Shown: positions 53,213 to 63,356, counted from the stretch's first letter. The stretch: DNA of 64,000 nt from Corynebacterium glyciniphilum AJ 3170 (GCF_000626675.1 NZ_CP006842.1:1798001-1862000); one strand, 5' to 3'. The notes: a model not told the origin generated them from the letters alone. Made by a program: numbers and translations.

Positions 53213-53241
53213 ACTATAACGAGTCGGCACGACGGTGACAA
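53213..53241 (-). promoter_or_regulatory. tRNA-Leu promoter
   Basis: On the minus strand TTGTCA at 53241-53236 and TATAGT at 53218-53213 are separated by exactly 17 bases, the best sigma-70-type promoter in the window. Transcription would start about 58 bases before the tRNA 5' end. Confidence 0.8.
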
Positions 53242-53397
53242 ATCATCGCCTCGAGACGGCAGGAACCACAGGTCAGCGACATCATCCAGGGGCCCGGGCG
53301 ACCGGAACGGCGATGAGCGTCGGAGCGTGACGCCGCCTGGATATATGAACAGAATCAGTTTCTGCGGGGCAGGTACTCCTGCGGCATACTGGGTGAC

Positions 53398-53955
53398 ATG
53401 AGCGACTCACCCCGTAACCACCAGCCCACGTACCTCGACGACCGCTTTCCGGCGGCGGACCCTTACGCCCCGCTCACGGACCTCCCCAGTCTCACTGTGA
53501 CCAGCGCGGACTTCAACGACGGCGACCGGCTGCCCGCCGCCCAGCTCGGCGGCAGTGACATCTCCCCGCAGCTGTCCTGGTCCGGGGCACCGGAGGGCAC
53601 CGTGTCCTACGCCGTCTCCTGCTATGACCCGGATGCGCCGACGACATCGGGCTACTGGCACTGGGCTGTGTTCAATATTCCGGCCTCCGTCACGTCGCTG
53701 GACGCGGGGATCGGTGACGCAGAACTCGCCGGACTCCCGGACGGTGCGGTCGCCCTGCGGGGAGACTCGGGCAGTCGCGGGTACTACGGCGCCGAGCCCC
53801 CTGCCGGTCACGGACCCCACCGTTATATCTTCGCCGTCCACGCCGTCCCCCAGTTTCTGGAGATCGACGACAGGTCCACACCGACAATCCTCGGCTTCAA
53901 CCTGAACTTCACCGCGACCGCCCGGGGGCTGCTGTGGGGCTGGGCGGAGAACTGA
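53398..53955 (+). CDS. PEBP family protein (YbhB/YbcL type)
   Basis: A 185-residue phosphatidylethanolamine-binding-protein fold with the ligand-site motifs SCYDPDAPTTSGYWHWAVFNIP (about 77-98, cut at YDPDAP) and GHGPHRYIFAVHAV (about 137-150). YbhB-type proteins are small cytoplasmic proteins with poorly known roles. CATACT at 53385-53390 ends 7 bases before the ATG. A homologue also neighbours pyrD in mycobacteria. Confidence 0.92.
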   Translation: MSDSPRNHQPTYLDDRFPAADPYAPLTDLPSLTVTSADFNDGDRLPAAQLGGSDISPQLSWSGAPEGTVSYAVSCYDPDAPTTSGYWHWAVFNIPASVTSLDAGIGDAELAGLPDGAVALRGDSGSRGYYGAEPPAGHGPHRYIFAVHAVPQFLEIDDRSTPTILGFNLNFTATARGLLWGWAEN

Positions 53956-53969
53956 CAGGCTGAACGGCG

Positions 53970-55085
53970 TCAGTCTCTCCAGGGGAGGTCTGCGCCCACA
54001 GCTTCCGAGAGGTTCGTCAGACCGTGCCGACGAACCTGGTCGGCCACCCCCTGGTGAATGTCGCGGATCCAGTCCGGCCCGCCGTAGATGAAGCCCGTGT
54101 ATCCCTGGAGCAGGGTCGCGCCGGCTCCGATTCGCTCCCAGGCCTGCTCCGGGGTCTCAATGCCACCGACCCCGATGAGGACCAGCTTGTCTCCGGCACG
54201 CGACCGGATCCTGCGCAGGACCTCCAGCGACCGCGCTGCCACGGGGGCTCCCGAGATACCACCGGCACCGAGCGCCGACACGTCGGACGATGGTGTGCGC
54301 AGGTTCTCCCTGCTGATGGTCGTGTTCGTGGCGATGAGCCCGGTAAGCCCGAGTTCCAGGGCCAGGTCGGTCACCGCGTCCACATCGGCGTCGGTGAGGT
54401 CAGGCGCGATCTTCACGAACAGCGGACGCTCGCTGGCCCGGCGAACGGCGTCCACGATGGGACGGAGGCTCTCCACAGCCTGCAGGTCCCGCAACCCCGG
54501 AGTGTTCGGGGACGACACGTTGATCACCAGGTAGTCGGCGACCTCGTCAACTGCCCTGGCCGACTCGAAGTAGTCCGACGGCGCCCGACCAGCCGGAGTT
54601 GCTTTCGTCTTCCCGAGATTCACGCCCACGGGCTCGGACTCGACGCGGGTCCGCAGACGGTTCGCCGCAGCCAGGGCCCCGTCGTTGTTGAAACCCATCC
54701 GGTTCAGGAGGGCGCGGTCCTCGGACAACCTGAACAGTCGGGGGGTGGGGTTGCCGGGCTGGTGTACCGCGGTGACGGTGCCGACCTCGGCGGATCCGAA
54801 TCCCAACGGGCCCCAGACATCGACCTCCGTAGCATTCTTGTCGAATCCGGCGGCCAGCCCCAGCGGGCGTGGGAAGCGGATACCCGCCACCGTCTGGGCA
54901 AGCACCGGGTCGGTGACCACGAGGCTCCGTCGTAGAACCGCACGCACCGACGCCGACCGCGCAGCGGCGGAGAGGGCACCCGACATCAGCCCGTGAATCC
55001 GCTCAGCGCGGAGACGGAAGAGCTGTTTCAGGGAGACGTCGTACACCGTCCCCCGAATCTGGCGGAAGCTGGTCATGGGGGTCAC
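53970..55085 (-). CDS. pyrD: Dihydroorotate dehydrogenase (quinone), class 2
   Basis: Oxidises dihydroorotate to orotate with electrons passed to quinone at the membrane, the fourth step of pyrimidine synthesis. The 371-residue protein has an N-terminal membrane-associating helix pair, [10 protein letters not shown], the catalytic serine region [18 protein letters not shown], and the FMN phosphate site [17 protein letters not shown]. The class 2 form is shown by the N-terminal extension and the serine. The GTG start follows GAAAGGA. It lies 3 bases after the lipoprotein gene. Confidence 0.95.
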   Translation of the reverse strand: MTPMTSFRQIRGTVYDVSLKQLFRLRAERIHGLMSGALSAAARSASVRAVLRRSLVVTDPVLAQTVAGIRFPRPLGLAAGFDKNATEVDVWGPLGFGSAEVGTVTAVHQPGNPTPRLFRLSEDRALLNRMGFNNDGALAAANRLRTRVESEPVGVNLGKTKATPAGRAPSDYFESARAVDEVADYLVINVSSPNTPGLRDLQAVESLRPIVDAVRRASERPLFVKIAPDLTDADVDAVTDLALELGLTGLIATNTTISRENLRTPSSDVSALGAGGISGAPVAARSLEVLRRIRSRAGDKLVLIGVGGIETPEQAWERIGAGATLLQGYTGFIYGGPDWIRDIHQGVADQVRRHGLTNLSEAVGADLPWRD

Positions 55086-55088
55086 GGG

Positions 55089-56231
55089 TCAGTCCTTTCG
55101 AGGAAGGTCGTCAGAAGAGATCAGTTCGCGTGTGCCGTCGGCGGTCACCAGAAGCAGATCTCCGCTACCGTCGTCGATGATGTGGCGCACGTCAGGCGCG
55201 GTAGGCACCTGCCCGACCTCAACCGGGGTTCCGGTGGAGAGCTCATAGCCGGTCAGCATGTTGTCTGCGGTGGTGGACACCCACATCACCTCGCGTTCCG
55301 AGTCCCACAACACCGCCCACGCACCCTCGCCGGTGGGTACAGACTGGGTGTGTCGGATGACGTCAGTGAGGGTATAGACCAGTGCCTGGTTGCGGCGTGC
55401 GTCGGACGCCACCAGCACCCCGTCCGCCTCGGTTCCCGCCGAGACGGTCCCCACACCCTGGCCGATGCGGAGTGCCGCGAGCCGACTGTGGTCGGCAATG
55501 TCGATATCGGTGACACTCGTCTGTGCCGCGTCGATCAGCGCGGCCCGCCACTCCGGGTCACCGTCCTCATCGTTGCGGGTGTTGCCGACCAGCTGCATCG
55601 CGCTGGCGGTGGCGGTCATGTCCTCGGACTGTGCTTCCTCACCCTCAGGGGTGAACCAGTACACGTCACTGTCCGAATCCACGGTCAGTGCCACCGTACC
55701 GTCGGGGTGGACAGCCGCCGAGGTCACTTCACCCGGGGCATCGACCCGACGTTGTTCCTGCCCCTCCGTGTCGAGGATGCGCACCGACGTCCCACACCCG
55801 AGGACGACACCGTCCACGGCTCCGGTGATGGTGGTGCAGCTGTCGTCGACCTCGACCGTGTCGGCCCGCCCTGCGGCGAGATCGTCAAGCGACCCGATGC
55901 TCAGCCGACCCTGTTCCAGGGCGGCGACCGGGGCGGGGGAGTCTGCCGAAACCGCGTCGCCGAGACCAGCCCGGACCAGACCGAGGACCTCGTCACCGTC
56001 GTCGAGCGTCCCCGTCGCGTCCGACGCCCCGGGTGAACCGGGGGAGTCCGACGGCTCTGCAGCGACGCCCACCACGGTCTCGCCCTCCCCGTCGGGGCCG
56101 TCCTCGCCGTCGGTACCGAACATCTGCTCAGCACATCCGGTCAGTGTCAGGGCCGCGACCGCCGGGAGCGCCACTGCCGCTGCCATACTCTTCTGCGGCC
56201 ACGTCCAGGGCCGGTTCACCAGGCTTCTCAC
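55089..56231 (-). CDS. Secreted lipoprotein, LppL-like
   Basis: A 380-residue exported lipoprotein: a basic N-terminus, a hydrophobic stretch (about 16-31) and the lipobox LTLTGC with Cys33, then an acidic Gly/Ser/Pro linker and a beta-rich domain with repeated strands (VTSAAVHPDGTVALTVDSDS, AVLWDSEREVMWVSTT) suggestive of a beta-propeller. Function unknown; mycobacteria have lppL in the same place beside pyrD. The GTG at 56231 is chosen because TAGCGT at 56244-56239 ends 7 bases before it; the frame is open a further 19 codons. Confidence 0.85.
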   Translation of the reverse strand: MRSLVNRPWTWPQKSMAAAVALPAVAALTLTGCAEQMFGTDGEDGPDGEGETVVGVAAEPSDSPGSPGASDATGTLDDGDEVLGLVRAGLGDAVSADSPAPVAALEQGRLSIGSLDDLAAGRADTVEVDDSCTTITGAVDGVVLGCGTSVRILDTEGQEQRRVDAPGEVTSAAVHPDGTVALTVDSDSDVYWFTPEGEEAQSEDMTATASAMQLVGNTRNDEDGDPEWRAALIDAAQTSVTDIDIADHSRLAALRIGQGVGTVSAGTEADGVLVASDARRNQALVYTLTDVIRHTQSVPTGEGAWAVLWDSEREVMWVSTTADNMLTGYELSTGTPVEVGQVPTAPDVRHIIDDGSGDLLLVTADGTRELISSDDLPRKD

Positions 56232-56315
56232 GCCAATCACGCTACTACACCCGGCGCGGGACACCGCCCCCGCCCGACGTGAGGGCATCGGCCTGGCAGG
56301 GTACGCTTCTCTGCC

Positions 56316-57200
56316 ATGGAGCTCTCCTCACATCTCGCCGCCGAGGCCGGCGACGCCGTCACCACCACCGACATGGGCTGGCTGCAGACCATCATCCTGT
56401 CGATCGTGCAGGGACTCACCGAGTTCCTGCCGGTCTCGTCCTCGGGGCACATGCGTATCGTCTCCCAGCTCGTCTGGGGGGAGGACGCCGGTGCGTCGTT
56501 CACCGCCGTGGTCCAGCTGGGCACCGAGCTGGCCGTCCTGGTGTTCTTCGCCAAAGACATCTGGATCATTCTGTCTGCATGGTTCGCCGGTGTCTTCGAC
56601 CGGACGAAGCGGGACAATCTGAACTACCGCATGGGGTGGATGGTCATCGCCGCGACAATCCCTGTCGGGCTGATCGGCTTCCTGGCCAAAGACCTGATCC
56701 GCGACAACCTGCGCAACCTCTGGATCACCGCGATCGTGCTGATCCTGTTCTCCTTCGTCTTCATCTGGGCTGAAAAGGTCGGCACCCACCGACGCACCTA
56801 TGAGAAGCTGACGATGAAGGACGCGCTGATCATGGGTTTCGCGCAGTGCCTTGCCCTGGTTCCGGGAGTGTCCCGGTCCGGTGCGACGGTGTCTGCAGGT
56901 CTTTTCCTGAACCTGGACCGCGAGGTCGCTACGCGGTTCTCCTTCCTGCTCGCCATCCCCGCTGTCCTCGCGTCGGGCCTGTTCAGCCTGCCCGACGCCT
57001 TCGAACCGGCAGCGGGCCAGGCAGCCAGCGGCGTCCAGCTGATCGTCGGCACCTCGATCGCGTTTGTCCTGGGCTACATCTCGATCGCCTGGCTGCTGAA
57101 GTTCGTCGCGAACCACTCCTTCGCCTGGTTCGCCCTCTGGCGCATCCCGGTGGGCGTCGCCGTGCTGATTCTCCTGGCGACCGGAACCATCAACGCCTGA
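56316..57200 (+). CDS. uppP: Undecaprenyl-diphosphatase
   Basis: UppP (BacA) removes a phosphate from undecaprenyl diphosphate so that the lipid carrier of cell wall synthesis can be reused; overproduction gives bacitracin resistance. The 294-residue protein has about eight helices and the motifs [15 protein letters not shown] (about 31-45) and [16 protein letters not shown] (about 185-200). TACGCT at 56302-56307 ends 8 bases before the ATG. An ATG 20 residues downstream is also possible but the promoter favours this one. Confidence 0.95.
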   Translation: MELSSHLAAEAGDAVTTTDMGWLQTIILSIVQGLTEFLPVSSSGHMRIVSQLVWGEDAGASFTAVVQLGTELAVLVFFAKDIWIILSAWFAGVFDRTKRDNLNYRMGWMVIAATIPVGLIGFLAKDLIRDNLRNLWITAIVLILFSFVFIWAEKVGTHRRTYEKLTMKDALIMGFAQCLALVPGVSRSGATVSAGLFLNLDREVATRFSFLLAIPAVLASGLFSLPDAFEPAAGQAASGVQLIVGTSIAFVLGYISIAWLLKFVANHSFAWFALWRIPVGVAVLILLATGTINA

Positions 57201-57252
57201 CGGACGGACCGGTGGTCGGGGACCGCCGTTCCGGTGACTAGAATCAGACCCC

Positions 57253-58548
57253 ATGCGTTCATGGTCCACCCCCGACGTCCCCGCCCTCACGGGTGACGGT
57301 GTCCCCCTCACACTCCACGACACCGCCGCCGACCGCATCCTGCCGGTCGATACCGGCCTTCTCACCGAAGCAGGAGAGGTGGGTGTCTACGTCTGCGGCA
57401 TCACGCCCTACGACTCAACCCACCTCGGGCACGCGGCGACCTATGTCACCTTCGACCTGGTGATCCGTCAGTTGCTCGACAACGGGCACGGCGTGCATTA
57501 CGTCCAGAACATCACCGATGTCGACGATCCACTGTTCGAGCGTGCCGAACGCGACGGAGTCGACTGGCGTGACCTCGGATCGGGTCAGATCGACCTGTTC
57601 CGCTCCGACATGGAGGCGCTTTCCGTCCTCCCGCCGCGCGACTACATCGGGGCGATGGAGTCCGTGGACGAGGTCATCGACATGGTGGACCGGCTCCTCT
57701 CCGCCGGTGCCGCCTACCGAATGGACGACGAGCACCCGGACATCTACGTCGACTACACTTTCACCGAGCAGTTCGGCTACGAGTCCCGTTACGACGAGGA
57801 GACGATGAACCGCTTCTTCGCCGAGCGCGGCGGGGACCCGGAGCGTCCGGGGAAGCGTCATCCGATGGACGCCCTGGTGTGGCGGGCCCACCGGGACGGT
57901 GAACCCGCCTGGGATTCTCCGTTCGGCCCGGGACGCCCCGGGTGGCACGTCGAGTGCTCCGCGATCGCCACCAACCGGCTGGGATCATCCTTCGCGATCC
58001 AGGGTGGCGGCAGCGACCTGCGTTTCCCGCACCACGAGTTCTCCGCCGCACACGCCGAGGCGGCACACGGTGTCGACCGGATGGCCGGTCACTACGTGCA
58101 CACGGGCATGATCGGTCTGGACGGCACGAAGATGAGCAAGTCGCTGGGCAACCTGGTGTTCGTGTCCCGGCTGACCGCCGACGGCCACGATCCCTCAGCG
58201 GTCCGGCTGGGCCTGTACGAGGAGCACTACCGGCACGACCGCGACTGGTCCACAGATGTCCTGGAGCGAGCCGAACAGCGACTGAACCGGTGGCGCCGGG
58301 CTGCAGTAGTGGCCGGGGAGCTTCCGCAGTCCCATGCCGACGGTCTCGTCGCCGACGTTCGCGCTGCGCTCGCGGACGACCTGGACACCCCGCGTGCGCT
58401 GTCGTTGATCGACGCCTGGAGTGCGAGCATCACGGCCTCGGACGCTGCACCCACCCGTGACGGGGATGCAGACACCGTTCCGTCCGACGACTCTGCCGGT
58501 GCCACGGTACGGACGCTGTGCGCCTCCCTGCTGGGGGTGGCACTGTGA
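57253..58548 (+). CDS. mshC: Mycothiol ligase MshC
   Basis: MshC joins cysteine to glucosaminyl-inositol in the synthesis of mycothiol, the main thiol of actinobacteria. The 431-residue protein resembles cysteinyl-tRNA synthetase: [16 protein letters not shown] holds the HIGH-like motif (His57) and the zinc cysteine, with WHVECSAIA and [18 protein letters not shown] (KMSKS at 294-298). It is much shorter than CysS, lacking the anticodon-binding domain, which separates the two. TAGAAT at 57239-57244 ends 8 bases before the ATG. Confidence 0.95.
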   Translation: MRSWSTPDVPALTGDGVPLTLHDTAADRILPVDTGLLTEAGEVGVYVCGITPYDSTHLGHAATYVTFDLVIRQLLDNGHGVHYVQNITDVDDPLFERAERDGVDWRDLGSGQIDLFRSDMEALSVLPPRDYIGAMESVDEVIDMVDRLLSAGAAYRMDDEHPDIYVDYTFTEQFGYESRYDEETMNRFFAERGGDPERPGKRHPMDALVWRAHRDGEPAWDSPFGPGRPGWHVECSAIATNRLGSSFAIQGGGSDLRFPHHEFSAAHAEAAHGVDRMAGHYVHTGMIGLDGTKMSKSLGNLVFVSRLTADGHDPSAVRLGLYEEHYRHDRDWSTDVLERAEQRLNRWRRAAVVAGELPQSHADGLVADVRAALADDLDTPRALSLIDAWSASITASDAAPTRDGDADTVPSDDSAGATVRTLCASLLGVAL

Positions 58549-58943
58549 GCGCCTCTGACGACAACACCTTCGCCGCGGCCACCGACGCCGCCCGCCATGA
58601 GTTCATCGAGAACCTGAACTCGATGGCGACGGGCAGCTACCTGCGGGACGAGGACCGGGAGTTCTGGGAGGCGCCGTTCCCGGCCTCTGCAGTGGACGAG
58701 GCCGCCGAGATCCTCCACCGGCTGGTGTCCGGCGTGCGCGCCGACCCGTCCGGCGAGGTTGTCCTGCAGGTGATCTCCGCACACGATGCACTACGGGCAC
58801 TGAGCGACCGGCATGCCGGTGCTGTCTACGAGGACGAGGAAGTCGCGGACTTCCGCACCCTGGTCACGGTGTTGTGTGAGGAGGTCGGTGCGGACGCCCA
58901 ACAGGTGCTGGACGATCTCGACCGCATCATCGAACAGGAGTGA
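58545..58943 (+). CDS. Small conserved protein of unknown function
   Basis: A 132-residue, mainly helical, acidic protein ([20 protein letters not shown] to [20 protein letters not shown]). The GTG start overlaps the mshC stop by 4 bases (GTGA), so it is translationally coupled to mshC. I do not recognise a family. The coupling is the only hint about its role. Confidence 0.75.
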   Translation: MSASDDNTFAAATDAARHEFIENLNSMATGSYLRDEDREFWEAPFPASAVDEAAEILHRLVSGVRADPSGEVVLQVISAHDALRALSDRHAGAVYEDEEVADFRTLVTVLCEEVGADAQQVLDDLDRIIEQE

Positions 58944-58960
58944 CCTGCCCGGACGGACCG

Positions 58961-59785
58961 CTAACCGAACTTCTGCAGCAGGAGCGACTGGTTCGTCGAG
59001 CCGATGGGGCCACGCTCGTCGCAGAGGCGTCCGATCGTGAGCCCGGCCCCGTCGGGTCCGAAGTTCGCCTCCGCACGGACGCCGATCCAGTCGCTGACCG
59101 GGAGGCGGTGGAGGGACACCGTGAGGTCTGTGTTCATGAACAGCCACTCCTTCGGGTCCAGGACGCGGTCCGTTCCGTTGGCGACATCCGCCACCGACAT
59201 CAGACGACTCCACGGCGTGTCGTCGACACCGGCCACCACCGACATCCGGCTTCGTACCCACAGCTGGCCCGGAGCCGGGCGAAGGTCGAGTGAGGCGGTG
59301 TACGGGCCGGGCCAGGCCGTGAGGAACGGCGTATCCGGGCCCGGCTCGCTGGCGTCGCTCAGCGGAACCAGGTCGGCCGCACTGGGGACGCCGGGGTTCT
59401 CCAGTTCCGTGGTGTCGTGGGTGCGCACCCACCAGGCGCTGCCACGGACGACTTCGCGTCCGGCGTCGTCTGTGATGACGGCTTCGAGATAGCAGATGCG
59501 ACGTCCAGGCCGCACGACCCGGGCGGTGGCGTGGAGTCGTGCCACCGGTACCGCGCCGAACAGCTCGGTGGTCACCCGGACCAACCGGCCACCCTCTGGA
59601 GCGATGCGTTCGATGGCGTGGGTGATCAGTGCCGACGGCGGAGCGCCGTGCTGCAGGTCGGGTCCCCACGGGCTCACCGTGTGTTCTGTGGCCGTGTACT
59701 CGGTCCACACGGTCCCGGAATCATCGGTGGAGGAGCCGCCCTGCAGGAAGTAGGCGTCGGTGTCGTCGCTGGTGATGAAGCTCAT
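58961..59785 (-). CDS. TesB-like acyl-CoA thioesterase family protein
   Basis: A 274-residue double hot-dog protein. The N-terminal half (FLQGG, then TVSPWGPDLQHGAPPSALITH) and the C-terminal half (WVRSRMSVVAGVDDTPWSRL, WLFMNTDLTVSLHRLP) fit the thioesterase-like superfamily of actinobacteria. The substrate is unknown, but a fatty acyl thioester is likely. TAAGAT at 59799-59794 ends 8 bases before the ATG at 59785. It is divergent from the HAD gene. Confidence 0.85.
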   Translation of the reverse strand: MSFITSDDTDAYFLQGGSSTDDSGTVWTEYTATEHTVSPWGPDLQHGAPPSALITHAIERIAPEGGRLVRVTTELFGAVPVARLHATARVVRPGRRICYLEAVITDDAGREVVRGSAWWVRTHDTTELENPGVPSAADLVPLSDASEPGPDTPFLTAWPGPYTASLDLRPAPGQLWVRSRMSVVAGVDDTPWSRLMSVADVANGTDRVLDPKEWLFMNTDLTVSLHRLPVSDWIGVRAEANFGPDGAGLTIGRLCDERGPIGSTNQSLLLQKFG

Positions 59786-59793
59786 GGTGTGTG

Positions 59794-59803
59794 ATCTTAT
59801 CGA
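59794..59803. promoter_or_regulatory. Overlapping divergent -10 hexamers (thioesterase / HAD)
   Basis: TAAGAT reads on the minus strand at 59799-59794, 8 bases before the thioesterase ATG. TATCGA reads on the plus strand at 59798-59803, 7 bases before the HAD ATG at 59811. They share the TA at 59798-59799. The plus-strand hexamer is the weaker of the two. Confidence 0.45.
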
Positions 59804-59810
59804 TCCGGGC

Positions 59811-60515
59811 ATGATGGCAGGGATGAAGGCAATACTCTGGGACATGGACGGCACACTCGTCGACACCGAGCCTCGGTGGGGTGAGGCGACCTACGCCATG
59901 GCTGCGGCCATGGGACGCGAGCTGACGCCTGAGGTGCGGGCGGCGACGGTCGGGGGCACCGCCGACGGAACGGTTCGTCTGTGCGCAGAGTGGGCGGGCC
60001 TGGACCCCACCGACGAGGAGGTCGAGAAGTGGATCAGCTGGATCTACGACCGGGTCTCCGTCCTGTTCGCCCAGGGACTCGACCTGCTGCCCGGCGTCCC
60101 GGGCCTACTGGCGGAGGGCGCGGTCTCCGGCGTCCCGATGATGGTGGTGACCAACACCTTCCGGTCCCTGACGGACCAGGCGCTCGACACGATCGGGTCG
60201 GACCGTTTCGTCGGCTCGATCTGCGGTGACGAGGTCTCCGCCGGTAAACCCGACCCGACCTGCTACCTCACCGCCGCCGACCGGCTGGGGATCGCACCCG
60301 ACGACTGTCTGGTACTCGAGGACTCCACCAACGGCATGACGGCGGCGGTACGGGCAGGGTGCCGGGTCGTCGGGCTTCCGGCCGCCGACGCCGAGGTACC
60401 CGAGGGTGCGGTGCCGGTGTCCACCCTACGTGGGGGTTCCACCGGACTGGACGGTCTGGGGATCGCTGACCTGCAGTTTTTCTGGGAGCACCTGGGGCGC
60501 CGCCGCGTAGGGTGA
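59811..60515 (+). CDS. HAD-superfamily phosphatase
   Basis: A 234-residue HAD hydrolase with a helical cap. Motif I is DMDGTLVDTE (about 11-20), motif II lies in VVTNTFRS, motif III and IV in GDEVSAGKPDPTCYLTAADRLG and LVLEDSTNGMTAAVRAGC. It resembles beta-phosphoglucomutase and sugar-phosphate phosphatases; the substrate is not known. The ATG at 59811 fits a leaderless start; an ATG 12 bases on (MKAILWDMDGTL) is also possible. A histidinol-phosphate role is conceivable because hisE and hisG follow, but nothing in the sequence shows it. Confidence 0.88.
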   Translation: MMAGMKAILWDMDGTLVDTEPRWGEATYAMAAAMGRELTPEVRAATVGGTADGTVRLCAEWAGLDPTDEEVEKWISWIYDRVSVLFAQGLDLLPGVPGLLAEGAVSGVPMMVVTNTFRSLTDQALDTIGSDRFVGSICGDEVSAGKPDPTCYLTAADRLGIAPDDCLVLEDSTNGMTAAVRAGCRVVGLPAADAEVPEGAVPVSTLRGGSTGLDGLGIADLQFFWEHLGRRRVG

Positions 60516-60534
60516 CCGCATCACCGTGTCGGTG

Positions 60535-60557
60535 CAGAATGTGACAGAATGAGTGCC
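60535..60557 (+). promoter_or_regulatory. Tandem -10/start modules of hisE
   Basis: CAGAAT occurs at 60535-60540 and again at 60545-60550. The first ends 8 bases before the ATG at 60549, the second 7 bases before the GTG at 60558. Both starts are in the hisE frame, so either would give a leaderless hisE mRNA. Confidence 0.45.
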
Positions 60558-60821
60558 GTGAAGAACTTCGACTCCCTGTTTGAGGAACTGTCCCAGCGTG
60601 CCGCGGATCGTCCCGCCGGCTCCGGCACCGTGGAGGCACTCGATGCCGGGGTGCATTTCCAGGGCAAGAAGATCGTCGAGGAGGCCGGGGAAGTCTGGCT
60701 CGCTGCGGAGTACCAGTCCGACGAGGAACTCTCCGAGGAGATCTCGCAACTGATCTACTGGCTTCAGGTCGTCATGGTCGGTCGCGGGCTGAATCCGTCC
60801 GACATCTACAAGTTCCTCTGA
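60558..60821 (+). CDS. hisE: Phosphoribosyl-ATP pyrophosphohydrolase
   Basis: HisE carries out the second step of histidine synthesis, removing pyrophosphate from phosphoribosyl-ATP. The 87-residue MazG-like protein begins [15 protein letters not shown] and holds [23 protein letters not shown] (cut; the metal-binding EExxE pattern, about 38-60) and the C-terminal [17 protein letters not shown]. The start may be the GTG at 60558, which gives the usual N-terminus, or the ATG at 60549, three codons up. hisG follows 11 bases later. Confidence 0.93.
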   Translation: MKNFDSLFEELSQRAADRPAGSGTVEALDAGVHFQGKKIVEEAGEVWLAAEYQSDEELSEEISQLIYWLQVVMVGRGLNPSDIYKFL

Positions 60822-60832
60822 GGGGTCCTGTC

Positions 60833-61726
60833 ATGACTGTGTCTGAATCTTCGTCGCCTGCTGCCGAAAACCAGCCCGACCTGCTGCGTGTCGCCGTCCC
60901 GAATAAAGGCTCACTGTCCGAAACCGCCACGGAGATCCTCGCCGAAGCCGGATACCCGGGCCGCGGCGACTCGAAGTCGCTCACCGTCGTCGATGCCGAC
61001 AACGGCGTCGAGTTCTATTTCCTGCGCCCGAAGGACATCGCCATCTACGTGGCCAGCGGCCACCTGGACATGGGCATCACCGGCCGCGATCTCGCGGCCG
61101 ACACCCGTGAGGAGACCGAGGAACTGCTCGAACTCGGCTTCGGCGACTCCACGTTCCGTTATGCGGCCCCCGCCGACGAGGACTGGACCGTGGGGGCGCT
61201 CGAGGGCCGTCGCATCGCCACGTCCTACCCGAACCTGGTGCGCCGCGACCTCACGGCCCGCGGTATCGACGCCACCGTCGTGCGGTTGGACGGTGCTGTG
61301 GAGATCTCCATCCGTCTGGGGGTGGCGGACGCCATTGCCGACGTGGTGTCGACGGGTCGCACACTTCGACAGCAGGGCCTGCGACCGTTCGGCGACCCGG
61401 TGATCAGCTCTACCGCAGTAGTGGTGGGCCGCCGGGGCGCTCCCGTCGATGAGCGCCAGCAGGTGCTGCTCAAGCGGATCGAGGGGATTCTGCACGCCCG
61501 CAACTACGTGATGCTCGACTACAACTGCTCGCGCGACATTCTCGACAGCGTCGCGGCCATCACCCCCGGTCTTTCGGCACCGACCGTGTCGCCCCTGGCC
61601 CAGGACAACTGGGTCGCCGTGCGGGCGATGGTTCCCCGCCGGGACGCCAACACCCTGATGGACAATCTCTCGGCGTTGGGTGCCGAAGCCATTCTCGCCA
61701 GCGACATCCGCATCGCGCGTATCTGA
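60833..61726 (+). CDS. hisG: ATP phosphoribosyltransferase, long form
   Basis: HisG starts histidine synthesis by joining ATP to PRPP. The 297-residue protein is the long form with a C-terminal ACT-like regulatory domain (about 222-297) that binds histidine for feedback inhibition. The catalytic part shows [14 protein letters not shown] (about 19-32), [16 protein letters not shown] and the PRPP motif [18 protein letters not shown] (about 167-184). GAGGGG lies before the ATG. It forms an operon with hisE. Confidence 0.96.
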   Translation: MTVSESSSPAAENQPDLLRVAVPNKGSLSETATEILAEAGYPGRGDSKSLTVVDADNGVEFYFLRPKDIAIYVASGHLDMGITGRDLAADTREETEELLELGFGDSTFRYAAPADEDWTVGALEGRRIATSYPNLVRRDLTARGIDATVVRLDGAVEISIRLGVADAIADVVSTGRTLRQQGLRPFGDPVISSTAVVVGRRGAPVDERQQVLLKRIEGILHARNYVMLDYNCSRDILDSVAAITPGLSAPTVSPLAQDNWVAVRAMVPRRDANTLMDNLSALGAEAILASDIRIARI

Positions 61727-61768
61727 CCACACCACGAGTCGACCCCACCACGAAAGGTTCAGACCACC

Positions 61769-63289
61769 ATGACTGTTCCCGAGTTCCGCCCAGAATCCAC
61801 GCCTGTCACCTCCTCGACGCAGTTGATTACCGCGGCTGAGACTCACTCGCTCAGCGCCCACGCATCCGACAGCTTCCGCACGGAGGAGGACCTGCTGGGA
61901 ACGATGCAGGTCCCCGAGCACGCCTACTATGGGATCCACGCATTGCGCGCGGTGGACAACTTCCAGATCTCCCGGACGACTCTGAACCAGTTGCCCGAGT
62001 TCATCCGCGGCATGGTGCAGGTCAAGAAGGCCGCGGCGATCGCCAACCAGCGCCTGCACGCCCTGCCGCGGGAAAAAGCGGAGGCCATCGTCTGGGCGTG
62101 TGACCGGATCCTCGTGGAGCACCGGTGCATGGACCAGTTCCCGATCGACGTCTACCAGGGTGGTGCAGGCACCTCGACGAACATGAACGTCAACGAAGTC
62201 GTCGCGAACCTGGCCCTGGAGTATCTCGGGGAGCCCAAGGGCAGCTACGACATCATCAACCCCAACGATGACGTCAACATGAGCCAGTCCACCAATGACG
62301 CGTACCCGACCGGTTTCCGTCTGGGCATCCACACCGCCTTCCAGGACCTCATTCGTCACCTCAGTGCACTGGAGCGGGCGTTCTCCAACAAGGGCGACGA
62401 GTTCCGCGACATCATCACCATGGGACGCACCCAGTTGCAGGACGCGGTGCCGGTGAGTCTCGGTGACGAGCTCACCGCTTTCGCCCAGAACCTTTCCGAG
62501 GAACAGTCACAACTCAACCGGGCCGCAGACTTCATGCTGGAGGTCAATCTCGGCGGTACGGCGATCGGTACGGGAGTGAACGCCCCGTCGGGATACCAGC
62601 AGCAGGTTGTCGCCGCACTGCGCGAGGTCACCGATCTTAAGGTGCTCGCGGCCAATGACCTGCTGGAAGCCACCAGCGACACCGGGGCGTACGTCAACGC
62701 CAGCTCGGTGGTCAAGCGAGTGGCGATGAAGCTGTCGAAGATCTGCAACGATCTCCGTCTGCTCTCCTCCGGCCCGCGTGCAGGCCTGAACGAGATCAAC
62801 CTGCCGGAACGCCAGGCGGGGTCATCGATCATGCCGGCGAAAGTGAATCCGGTGATCCCGGAGGTCGTCAACCAGATCTGCTTCAAGGTCTTCGGCAATG
62901 ACGTAACGATCTCCATGGCGGCCGAGGCCGGCCAGCTCCAGCTCAATGTGATGGAGCCGGTCATCGCCCAGTCGTTGTTCGAGTCCATCCGTCTGCTCGC
63001 CCGCGCCTGCACCACGTTGCGGACGTTGTGTGTCGTGGGGATCACGGCCAATGAGGAGGTGTGCCGGTCCTATGTGGAGCACTCCATCGGTATCGTGACC
63101 TACCTCAATCCGCTGATCGGGCACCACAACGGCGACGTGGTGGGCAAGGAGTGCGCCCGTACCGGCAAGTCGGTCCGTGAGGTCGTGCTGGAGCGTGGAC
63201 TGCTCGATGCAGAGACGGTCGACCAGGTGCTCAGCAAGGAGAACCTCCTGCACCCGGTATGGCGCGGAAAGCTGTACGTGGAGTCCTGA
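61769..63289 (+). CDS. aspA: Aspartate ammonia-lyase
   Basis: Converts aspartate to fumarate and ammonia. The 506-residue protein belongs to the fumarase/aspartase family, with [21 protein letters not shown] (cut), [19 protein letters not shown] [15 protein letters not shown], and the signature [12 protein letters not shown] (about 351-362), which holds the catalytic serine loop. It has about 35 extra residues at the N-terminus before [21 protein letters not shown]. The ATG at 61769 has GAAAGG upstream. In C. glutamicum aspA also follows hisE and hisG. Confidence 0.95.
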   Translation: MTVPEFRPESTPVTSSTQLITAAETHSLSAHASDSFRTEEDLLGTMQVPEHAYYGIHALRAVDNFQISRTTLNQLPEFIRGMVQVKKAAAIANQRLHALPREKAEAIVWACDRILVEHRCMDQFPIDVYQGGAGTSTNMNVNEVVANLALEYLGEPKGSYDIINPNDDVNMSQSTNDAYPTGFRLGIHTAFQDLIRHLSALERAFSNKGDEFRDIITMGRTQLQDAVPVSLGDELTAFAQNLSEEQSQLNRAADFMLEVNLGGTAIGTGVNAPSGYQQQVVAALREVTDLKVLAANDLLEATSDTGAYVNASSVVKRVAMKLSKICNDLRLLSSGPRAGLNEINLPERQAGSSIMPAKVNPVIPEVVNQICFKVFGNDVTISMAAEAGQLQLNVMEPVIAQSLFESIRLLARACTTLRTLCVVGITANEEVCRSYVEHSIGIVTYLNPLIGHHNGDVVGKECARTGKSVREVVLERGLLDAETVDQVLSKENLLHPVWRGKLYVES

Positions 63290-63356
63290 ACGGACAGCGG
63301 GGGTGTTCCCCGGGGGTCCCCGGATGAGGGGGCCATCGTCCGCCATCCCACCACCA

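Noticed and set aside
63290..63350. Intrinsic terminator after aspA
   Set aside because: The G- and C-runs can pair in several ways but no single stable stem with a U-run stands out.
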